Shown here: positions 33,964 through 41,352 of the stretch, piece after piece | How positions within the stretch are numbered: the first letter of the stretch is position 1 | How the letters are laid out: each line of letters starts with the position of its first letter | Source: Bog-159 sp049511415 | GTDB taxonomy: Bacteria > Acidobacteriota > Terriglobia > Bryobacterales > Bryobacteraceae | Assembly (NCBI GenBank): GCA_049511415.1 | Contig: JBEKYC010000008.1 | Coordinates: 62,001 to 126,000 of the forward strand | Direction of reading: 5' to 3' | Length of the DNA stretch: 64,000 bases | Position numbers and translations under genes: made by a program | The notes under the pieces: generated by a model | Databases searched by the model: none | What the model was told of the DNA's origin: nothing | What the model saw: the letters and a program-made list of their open reading frames with translations, nothing else

Positions 33964-36557
33964 TCGGATGCTCCTTCCGCCAGCTCCGGTGCGGCTACCA
34001 CGAACCGGCAGACGTCCCGGAAATCGCACAACCGGCATTTGCCCAGGTCCGCGGGCTTGGGCGCTACCTCGCCTGCGCGGATCTCACTGGCCACGCGTAG
34101 GGCCGTCTCGACGGCTGGCCGAGGTTCGAATGCAACCACAACGGGCGGCTGCACCCTAAGCTTGAACCCCCAATACGAAAAGGCCTGCGGACGCAGACCC
34201 AAGCATCGCTCGACGGCCGCAGGGTAGAGTTGCGGCTGTAACACGTTGACACGGTTCTTAGCGTCGGCACTGTATTTGTAGTCGATCACCGAGGCCCAGC
34301 CGTCCGGCGTAACGTCGATGCGATCAATGCGGCCTTTGATCGACACACCCTCGGCAAGCGGGAACTCGAAACTCTGTTCCGCGCGGACTTCGTACCCCAG
34401 CGACCAGCTTGGATCTGCCACCAGCGCGCGCAAGTCGGCCAGCATGCGTTCGCGGAGCGCTTCGGTGCGATAGCCCGGCGCCACATTATGCTTCTTCGAG
34501 AGGCGCTGGAAGGTCCGGTCGAAGACTTCTTCGAGGGGCAGGCCGTCGCGATGCATTTCCGCCAGGACAGCATGTACGATGCTGCCTTGCGTGCGGTAAT
34601 CCAGGCGCTCTTCGGGCCGCAATGGAGCGCCGCGCAGACGCAGCGTATCGCGGCCGAAGAATTGGAACGGGCACTGCAAATAAACCTCTAGCGACGTGAC
34701 CTGGAATGGCTGATCGGCCGGCCAGATGGATTCGACCAAACCGGGGGGCACGATAGCCACAGGTCTCCGGCTGTTAGGCAGCGGACGCCGTACGGTGACA
34801 TTCCGGGCTGCCACAGGCACCAGGCCCTCCAGGTATGCCGATGGCAGATTCTGCTGCACGCGGGCATCCGTGCGCGGATAACTCAACGTAAGCGACTCAC
34901 TGGCGCGCGTGATGGCCCAATCGAACAGGAATCGCTCCTCCATCTCGAAATCGGCCGCCGAGCGCAACCGTATGTGCGCCTGTTTGAGTTGCAAGCGCGC
35001 GGCTTCCGGAATGAACTGGTTCTGACCGTGGAACCTGGGGAATTGTCTCTCGACGAGTCCACAAACGAAGACCACCGGCAATCGCCACTGGCGCGCCTCA
35101 TGTGCATCCAGCACGTGCACGACATTGCGCCGGTTGTCGGCGGCTCGCAACGGCGTCAGACGCAGCACGGATTTGGCCGCGCGCCAAAAGTCGGCCAACG
35201 GGAGCGCCCCATCCGGCAGCGCGCTGGCGGTCTCCGTCATGGCTGCATCGAACAGATCCAGAGCCGTGGCCTGGCTGCGGCCCATCGCGGCGATTTCGTA
35301 GCTACCCGGCTCCAGCGGCGGCGGATCAAACAATCCACGCAGCCCCCGCAGCCGAGCCGCCCATTCGCTCGATGCCAGTGCCGGCCCGCGCCATTCCTCC
35401 AGTCTCTCGCACGCCCGCAGCAGGCGGATCACGGGATTCTCCGTATCGGCGGCGAGGCCCAGCAGCGCCGCCAACCCCCGCTCCGGCATCCGCTCGCGCA
35501 CCGCGAAATCAAATTCGTCGCCGCGGATTCCCGGCGCCAGACGCAACGCCGCCAGCGTCTCCGCATGATCCCACCCGCCGAGCATCGCGTCCACGATGCC
35601 GCTCAGAAAACGCACCAGCGCGTGCCTGTCGAGATCCGCATCGAAATAGAAGCGCGCCGGAATGCCGAAGCGATCGAACGTCGCGCGCAGGATGGATTCG
35701 TAAATCTCCGGACTCCGCACCACCACGCCCATATCGCGCAATTGACGGCCGCCTGCCGCATCTTCCAGGATGCGCCGCGCGATCTCGTCCGCCTCGCGCT
35801 CGATGGACGCCGCCTCCACCAGTTCCCGGCGCACCGCCGGCGGTTGCCAGGCGCAAGTCTCTGCCGTGAATCCCATATCCAGCAGGCGTTCGCGCGTAGC
35901 CTCGGTCACCGGCGTGGCAGGCAGCGTCACGGTAACGTCGGCATGCCGGCACATCGCCGCGATGGCGGCCAATTCGGGATCTGGTAGCGCATAGAAGCCA
36001 TCCATCCAGATCGTATGCACGCCGCGCAATCCGTCCCTCGCCATCAACTCCCCCGCGTGCATCAGACGTTGCGAGCGTGTCGCTAATCCACGCCGCTGCA
36101 ACTCGCGATCCACCTCTTGATAAACCGCGCGAAACGCCTCGCCCAACGGCGCCGCTCCCACAGCCATGTGAGGCATCCTGGCGGCTTCGCATCCGGCCGA
36201 TGATAGTTCCTCCATGGTTCGCGCCAGCGCCGCGCAGAAACCCGGCAGCCGCACGACGCGCGCAAATTCCGGCCGGCACACAGAGCGCGCAGCTTCTTCC
36301 ACGATCAGATAGAACGATGCGCGCGTAACCTCGGGCATGTCCGCCGCAAAGACATCTACAAAGCGCGACAGCGTCTGGATCAGCGTAGGCCGAAAGACGA
36401 ATCCTTCCCGCGCCATCTGATTCTGCACATGTTGCGCCATCGTCGCCGTGGGAGTCAACAGGCGCACGCCGGCATCCCTCCGCCGCAAAGCGTCGCGGAA
36501 CTTATCCAAAATGCGAAAGGTCTTGCCCGAGCCCGCCGGCCCCGTAAGCAACAGCAT
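33954..36557 (-). CDS. addB: AddB-type helicase-nuclease subunit
   Basis: 867 aa. Walker A GPAGSGKT at the N-terminus, a degraded helicase core as usual for AddB, and a RecB-like nuclease domain (SVIDYKYSAD). The iron-sulfur cysteines are one in YLQCPFQFF and three in CRLCDFRDVC, the canonical AddB C-x2-C-x5-C set. It is shorter than B. subtilis AddB (about 1160 aa). addA follows with a 10-nt overlap. The complex unwinds and trims double-strand breaks; AddB normally recognises Chi. Confidence 0.9.
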   Translation of the reverse strand: MLLLTGPAGSGKTFRILDKFRDALRRRDAGVRLLTPTATMAQHVQNQMAREGFVFRPTLIQTLSRFVDVFAADMPEVTRASFYLIVEEAARSVCRPEFARVVRLPGFCAALARTMEELSSAGCEAARMPHMAVGAAPLGEAFRAVYQEVDRELQRRGLATRSQRLMHAGELMARDGLRGVHTIWMDGFYALPDPELAAIAAMCRHADVTVTLPATPVTEATRERLLDMGFTAETCAWQPPAVRRELVEAASIEREADEIARRILEDAAGGRQLRDMGVVVRSPEIYESILRATFDRFGIPARFYFDADLDRHALVRFLSGIVDAMLGGWDHAETLAALRLAPGIRGDEFDFAVRERMPERGLAALLGLAADTENPVIRLLRACERLEEWRGPALASSEWAARLRGLRGLFDPPPLEPGSYEIAAMGRSQATALDLFDAAMTETASALPDGALPLADFWRAAKSVLRLTPLRAADNRRNVVHVLDAHEARQWRLPVVFVCGLVERQFPRFHGQNQFIPEAARLQLKQAHIRLRSAADFEMEERFLFDWAITRASESLTLSYPRTDARVQQNLPSAYLEGLVPVAARNVTVRRPLPNSRRPVAIVPPGLVESIWPADQPFQVTSLEVYLQCPFQFFGRDTLRLRGAPLRPEERLDYRTQGSIVHAVLAEMHRDGLPLEEVFDRTFQRLSKKHNVAPGYRTEALRERMLADLRALVADPSWSLGYEVRAEQSFEFPLAEGVSIKGRIDRIDVTPDGWASVIDYKYSADAKNRVNVLQPQLYPAAVERCLGLRPQAFSYWGFKLRVQPPVVVAFEPRPAVETALRVASEIRAGEVAPKPADLGKCRLCDFRDVCRFVVAAPELAEGASDWD

Positions 36558-36600
36558 CAGGTTTCAGGTTAACTTACCCGCGTTGCTCAAACAGGTACGC

Positions 36601-36606
36601 TACAAT
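36601..36606 (+). promoter_or_regulatory. -10 element of the histidine kinase gene
   Basis: TACAAT ends 6 nt before the GTG at 36613, and it lies 43 nt from the divergent addB start. Confidence 0.45.
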
Positions 36607-36612
36607 GGCGGC

Positions 36613-37875
36613 GTGCCCGGTCTCGCTTGGTGGCGGCGCGTGCAGTTACAGGATGCGGTTTGGCTGCTCCTTTTCGCGGGCATGGCGGCTCTCAGCCCCG
36701 ACCGCGATATCTACGAGATTGTCCCCATCGCCGCGCTGGCGGCTTTACAGATCCTCGAGCCTAAGCTCGATTTCGTCAGCACCACCCGCGGCAAGGTGGT
36801 TTGGATTGTCCTCAAACTCCTATTCTGCTCCGTGGTTATCGGCTTTACGGGAGGCCTGCAAAGCAGTTGGTACTGGCTGCTGCTCCTGCCGGTAATCTCG
36901 GCGGGCACGTCGTTGGGGCTGCTCGGCACGCTCGTATTCACGGTGCTCTCGTGCGGCGCCTATCTGTCGTTTCTGGCGTTCATCGACTGGAACAAATGGG
37001 TTATCGAAGTCCAGGAGAAGCGCGAATTGGCGTTGCGCGTGATTTTTCTGGCCGTCGCCGGTAACTTGACGAATACCCTGGCGCAAGCGCTACGCCTGCA
37101 GTTCGCCAAGACCAAAGCCGTAGCCGAACAGCTTGCCGAGGCTAATCGTAATTTGCAGCAAGCCGAAGAAGCCGTGCGCCGGTCGGACCGCCTGGCGGCG
37201 CTCGGTCAACTGGCCGCCGGCCTGGCGCACGAATTACGCAACCCGTTGGGGACGATTCGCGCCTCGGCCGAGATGCTTAACCATAGTGTCGCCAACGAGA
37301 ATGAGGTGGCGCGCGAGGTCTCCGGCTTCATTTTGTCTGAAGTGGATCGGACCAATTCCCTGGTGACGCGCTTTCTGGATTTCGTCCGCCCGCTGCAACT
37401 GCGCGCCGCACCCACGGATTTGGCCCAGGTGCTCGATCGTTCCGTGCAGATGGCCGAACGCGAAGCCGCCGCCCGCCAGGTGACCATCTACAAGAACTAC
37501 TCGCCGGACATCCCGCCCTTCCCGCTGGATGCGGAACTGATGGAACGCGTGTTCTACAATCTGCTGGCCAACGCCGCGCAGGCCACCGCACCCGGGGGAG
37601 CCGTCACCATCAAGGCGCGGCCCGTGGCCGATAATGCCGAGGTTTCCGTCATCGACCGCGGCGAAGGCATCGCGCCCGCTACGCTCGACAGTATCTTTAA
37701 CCCGTTCTTCACCACCAAAGCCGACGGCGTTGGACTCGGATTGGCGATCTGTTCCAAGATTGTGGACCAGCATGGCGGCAGGATCGCGGTCGAAAGCGAG
37801 TCGGGGAAGGGCAGCGTCTTTCGCGTGTACCTGCCGATGAGGGAGGATGCATCCGGCTCGAAACCGAAAGACTGA
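36613..37875 (+). CDS. Membrane sensor histidine kinase
   Basis: 420 aa from GTG at 36613; the open frame extends into addB on the other strand but the TACAAT six bases upstream fixes the start. Five to six TM helices occupy about 12-160 with almost no periplasmic loops, so it senses within or at the membrane. A short coiled coil (165-192) leads to HisKA with phospho-acceptor H206 (LAHELRNPLGTIR) and HATPase_c with NLLANAAQA, DRGEGI and GVGLGLAI. It resembles PilS/NtrB-type kinases. No response regulator gene is adjacent; the next gene is a GNAT overlapping by one base (TGATG). Confidence 0.9.
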   Translation: MPGLAWWRRVQLQDAVWLLLFAGMAALSPDRDIYEIVPIAALAALQILEPKLDFVSTTRGKVVWIVLKLLFCSVVIGFTGGLQSSWYWLLLLPVISAGTSLGLLGTLVFTVLSCGAYLSFLAFIDWNKWVIEVQEKRELALRVIFLAVAGNLTNTLAQALRLQFAKTKAVAEQLAEANRNLQQAEEAVRRSDRLAALGQLAAGLAHELRNPLGTIRASAEMLNHSVANENEVAREVSGFILSEVDRTNSLVTRFLDFVRPLQLRAAPTDLAQVLDRSVQMAEREAAARQVTIYKNYSPDIPPFPLDAELMERVFYNLLANAAQATAPGGAVTIKARPVADNAEVSVIDRGEGIAPATLDSIFNPFFTTKADGVGLGLAICSKIVDQHGGRIAVESESGKGSVFRVYLPMREDASGSKPKD

Positions 37876-38357
37876 TGCTCGGTCCATGGCAGGCGCACGA
37901 CTGGGTGGATTTTCATGCCATTGCCGCGGACCCGGAAGTGATCCGCTATATCGGCGACGGCGTCCCGTGGACCCAGGAGCGCGCGCGCCAGTTCGTCGCG
38001 CGCCAGATCGCCCTGTTGGAAGAACGAGGCTTTTGCCTTTGGAAGCTGGCGCCCAAAGCGGGCGGCCGGTTGATGGGGTTCTGCGGGTTGCAGCCCCTAC
38101 CGGAGACCGGCGAGATCGAAATCGGCTGGTGGCTGGCGCGCGCCTGGTGGGGTCGGGGTTTGGCGACCGAAGCCGCACGCGCGGCCCTTCGCGATGGATT
38201 CGAGCGGGCGGGATTGCCGCGCATCGTATCGATTGCACAGCCGGCCAACGCGGCGTCAGTGAACATCATGCGAAAACTGGGCATGCATTTTGAGCGGATG
38301 GCGGAGCCGCGCGGAATCCCGGTGGTCATGTATGCCATCGACCGGCTAATTCCATAG
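37875..38357 (+). CDS. GNAT N-acetyltransferase (RimJ/RimL-like)
   Basis: 160 aa from ATG at 37875. Acetyl-CoA site residues are seen in WWGRGLATEAARAAL, and ANAASVNIMRKLGM is the usual alpha-4/beta-7 segment. Family homology appears to begin before this ATG: the same frame upstream reads IRLETERL, the classic first strand, but without a start codon. An ATG at 37851 would fit if one base were absent. The real N-terminus is therefore uncertain. Substrate (protein N-terminus or small molecule) unknown. Coupled to the histidine kinase. Confidence 0.82.
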   Translation: MLGPWQAHDWVDFHAIAADPEVIRYIGDGVPWTQERARQFVARQIALLEERGFCLWKLAPKAGGRLMGFCGLQPLPETGEIEIGWWLARAWWGRGLATEAARAALRDGFERAGLPRIVSIAQPANAASVNIMRKLGMHFERMAEPRGIPVVMYAIDRLIP

Positions 38358-40148
38358 TCGATTGATAACCCGAATCAGCATTCCGCCGCTTACAACGAAG
38401 ATCGCTGTTAACGCCACGGCATATCCTGTGCGGCCATAAAGAAAGTTACCCACGGCAAATAACGCCGACCAGATCGCCATACACCCGGTGCTCCAACCGA
38501 GCAGCGAAAGAGGAATATTCTCGTGCCGGGACCATTCCGCGGCCTGCGCCGCGGGGATTCCCGCGATTTCCTGAACACGCCGCCAACCCGGACCGAACGG
38601 GTGTACCTTCTTGTAAAAGCCCACCAGCGCCTGCGGATCGGTTTGCGGGCCCACATATGCCGTAGTAATCCAACAGACGGTGGTAAAGGCGATGGTGATC
38701 AGTAACTGCTGATAAGTGCCCACGACCACGCCGTTCTTAGTCAAAATCAAGAACAGCACCGAGATACCGAACGAGGTGCACATCGCCACAATCTCGCACC
38801 ACGCCGTCACGCGCCACCAAAACCAACGCATCAGATATAAAAGACCAGTGCCGGCGCCAATCTGCAGAATGATGTTGAAGCTATCTTTGGCCGTGTCCAA
38901 CGCAAAGACCAGCGCGGAAGAAGCCACGAAAAGTAAGACCGTTGCCAACCTACCTGCCGCCACGTAGTGCTTTTCGGACTCGCCGGGCCTCACGAATCGA
39001 CGGTAGAAGTCATGCACCATGTAGGACGCGCCCCAGTTGAGATGCGTCAGAATGGTGGACGAGTTGGCCGCGATCAATCCGCCTAGCATCAGTCCCATCC
39101 AGCCTACCGGCAGAAACCGCAGCATGGCCGGGAACGCGATGTCGTGGCCCACCAGGCTGGGATTGACATGCGGCAGGGCGCGCTGCAGGTCGGATAGCTG
39201 GGGATAAACGACCAACGACGCCAGCCCCACCAGGATCCAGGGCCACGGCCGGCAAACATAGTGCGCGACGTTGAAGAACAATGTCGCGCCCAGCGCGTCT
39301 TTCTCCGTCTTCGACGCCAGCATGCGCTGGGCGATGTAACTGCCGCCGCCCGGTTCCGCGCCGGGATACCATACGGACCACCATTGCACGGCGATGGGCA
39401 TAATGAATACGGCCACCGCTAAGTCCCAGTTATTCGTGAAATCCGGCAGCATATTGAGATAGTTCAATCCGCCCGGTCCGCGCACGTGCGATAACTTCTC
39501 CACTAATCCGTGCATACCGCCGACTTGCGGCAGTTGCACTGCAAAGTAAGCCGCGGCGATCACGGCGGACATCTTAATGAAGAACTGGATCATGTCGATG
39601 ACCAGAACCCCCCACAGGCCCGAATGCGCGGCGAACACGACATTGAGCAGCCCGACCGCCAGCAGCGTTTGCCAGCGGTCAAATCCGAAAAGCACCGCGG
39701 CGATCTTGACGGCGGCCAAATCCACGGTGGCCATGATCATGCAATTGAAGAAGAATCCGAGATACACGGCGCGAAATCCGCGCACGGCCATGGCGGCCTT
39801 TCCGGAGTAGCGGACTTCGTAAAACTCCAGGTCGGTCAGAACGCCGGAACGCCGCCAAAGCCGCGCATAGAAAAACACCGTGGCCACGCCCGTAAGCGTG
39901 AATGCCCACCATTGCCAATTGCCGGCGACACCCTGGGTGCGCACGAAATTGGCCACCAGGTTGGGCGTGTCGCTCGAAAAGGTAGTAGCCACCATCGACA
40001 AACCGGCCAGCCACCAGGGCACCGAGCGGCCGGACGCGAAGAATTCGGACGTGCTCTTACCGGAGCGCTTTCCGAAGAAGAGAGCGGGGACGAAGCAGAT
40101 CAGAATGGAGACTGCGGCGATGATCCAATCAAGCGTGTGGAGATGCAT
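38346..40148 (-). CDS. Sodium:solute symporter (SSS family), probably sugar
   Basis: 600 aa, about 13-14 TM helices. The N-terminal DWIIAAVSILICFVPALFFGKR, the FFASGRSVPWWLAG segment and the sodium-site helix TTFSSDTPN are typical of the SGLT-like SSS family. Its ATG lies within the last 20 nt of galK, so it is translationally coupled to it. Co-expression with galactokinase suggests galactose/Na+ uptake, by inference from context. Confidence 0.88.
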   Translation of the reverse strand: MHLHTLDWIIAAVSILICFVPALFFGKRSGKSTSEFFASGRSVPWWLAGLSMVATTFSSDTPNLVANFVRTQGVAGNWQWWAFTLTGVATVFFYARLWRRSGVLTDLEFYEVRYSGKAAMAVRGFRAVYLGFFFNCMIMATVDLAAVKIAAVLFGFDRWQTLLAVGLLNVVFAAHSGLWGVLVIDMIQFFIKMSAVIAAAYFAVQLPQVGGMHGLVEKLSHVRGPGGLNYLNMLPDFTNNWDLAVAVFIMPIAVQWWSVWYPGAEPGGGSYIAQRMLASKTEKDALGATLFFNVAHYVCRPWPWILVGLASLVVYPQLSDLQRALPHVNPSLVGHDIAFPAMLRFLPVGWMGLMLGGLIAANSSTILTHLNWGASYMVHDFYRRFVRPGESEKHYVAAGRLATVLLFVASSALVFALDTAKDSFNIILQIGAGTGLLYLMRWFWWRVTAWCEIVAMCTSFGISVLFLILTKNGVVVGTYQQLLITIAFTTVCWITTAYVGPQTDPQALVGFYKKVHPFGPGWRRVQEIAGIPAAQAAEWSRHENIPLSLLGWSTGCMAIWSALFAVGNFLYGRTGYAVALTAIFVVSGGMLIRVINRLWN

Positions 40149-41322
40149 GAAGCTCCTCGATGGACTGTAGCGCGCCTGGTCCGGGTGCGGCGTGGATCAG
40201 ATGCATACGCTCGTCGAATTCCGGCGATCCCGCATAGTAACGCCGAATCAGGCCCGCGCGCACGCCGGCCAGATCCTCGTTCCGGCAGAAGACCACGGCA
40301 CAACCGCCGAAACCCGCCCCGGTCAAACGCGCGCCTAGCGCGCCGGCATCCATCGCGGCGCCCACCAGGCGGTCGAGCGCACCGCAACTCACGTGCAGGC
40401 GGTCGCGCAGGCTCGCATGCGACTCGAGCAGCAGTTTTCCAAACACGCCGGCATCGTGATTCTCCATGGCCTTCACGGCGGCGCGGACCCGCAGAGCCTC
40501 GCCTGCCACGTGCAGGAAGGCGTCGCACTCGCCGCTGTGGGATAGGCCGCGCTTGGCCAACAACTCAATCTCCGCGAAGGTACGGCCCTCCACGGCCCCG
40601 CGGTAAGAAGCGAACCCCAGCCGCGCGAGCGCCGCGGTACCGGCGGCCCGGCAAGCGTTGTACTGCTGCCGCACGGCGCCGGATTTCTCCGCCTCACATA
40701 GGCTATGCGCCACCAGGAATGCCCATCCCAGCGGCAGCGGAACGCGGCGTACCGTCACCGGGTCAAATTCGACCAGCGACGCGCAGCCGGCGCGCGAAGC
40801 CAGCGAGGCCGCGTGATCCATGCCGCCGCCGCGCGTGCCTACGAATTGCTCGCCCTCCGGCAGAACATCCATCAGGTCGGCGAACACCGGCGCGATGCCG
40901 TTGGCGCGCAGCAGGCAAAGCGAGAAGGCCACCAGCAGCGCGGAAGACGAAGACAGTCCCGCGGCGGCCGGCAGGTCGGAAACAATGGCTGCGTCCACTC
41001 CGCGCAGGACGCCCCATCTCCCGCCGATGGCGCGGGCGGCGGCGCGCAGATAATTTTCCCAGTCGCCGGCCGCGGCCGGCGCAAGCTCCGCGGTCCATTC
41101 GAATTCGCGCGTGCCGTAACTGCCCGCGCTGGCGGCCCGGATGCAGTGATCCGCGCGCGGGCGAAACGCTACCCGAATCGACCGGCACAATGCCATCGGC
41201 AGGACCGGCAGGTTGTGATAATCGATATGTTCGCCGATCAGGTTGACACGGCCGGGCGCCGATATCAGGCCGGCGCTATGGCCTGGCCCGAAGGCTTCGG
41301 TAAGCAGTGCGTGAGCATCCAA
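40129..41322 (-). CDS. galK: Galactokinase
   Basis: 397 aa from TTG at 41322; no ATG precedes the essential GRVNLIGEHIDY (residues 24-35), and TATATT lies 6 nt before the TTG. GHMP kinase motifs are complete: the galactokinase signature, LSSSSAL phosphate loop, and LTGAGFGGCAVV. The signature Thr of GEHTDY is Ile here. It phosphorylates galactose to galactose-1-phosphate in the cytosol. The symporter gene overlaps its end by 20 nt; galT and galE are not in the window. Confidence 0.88.
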   Translation of the reverse strand: MDAHALLTEAFGPGHSAGLISAPGRVNLIGEHIDYHNLPVLPMALCRSIRVAFRPRADHCIRAASAGSYGTREFEWTAELAPAAAGDWENYLRAAARAIGGRWGVLRGVDAAIVSDLPAAAGLSSSSALLVAFSLCLLRANGIAPVFADLMDVLPEGEQFVGTRGGGMDHAASLASRAGCASLVEFDPVTVRRVPLPLGWAFLVAHSLCEAEKSGAVRQQYNACRAAGTAALARLGFASYRGAVEGRTFAEIELLAKRGLSHSGECDAFLHVAGEALRVRAAVKAMENHDAGVFGKLLLESHASLRDRLHVSCGALDRLVGAAMDAGALGARLTGAGFGGCAVVFCRNEDLAGVRAGLIRRYYAGSPEFDERMHLIHAAPGPGALQSIEELHASPHA

Positions 41323-41327
41323 CTTGC

Positions 41328-41334
41328 TAATATA
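41328..41334. promoter_or_regulatory. Interlocking divergent -10 elements, galK / SpoIIE gene
   Basis: Minus-strand TATATT (41334-41329) is 6 nt before the galK TTG. Plus-strand TAATAT (41328-41333) is 19 nt before the ATG at 41353. Only 30 nt separate the two start codons. Confidence 0.45.
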
Positions 41335-41352
41335 GCTCTCACGGCCTGGGTC

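Noticed and set aside
39510..41246. 578-codon open frame on the plus strand, antisense to galK and the symporter gene
   Set aside because: Its product is Arg/Pro/Gly-rich with no domain, typical of a high-GC shadow frame; both genes on the opposite strand are complete and well conserved.
40705..41352. 216-residue N-terminal extension of the SpoIIE phosphatase frame
   Set aside because: It is antisense to galK and low in complexity; the first TM helix begins right after the ATG at 41353.
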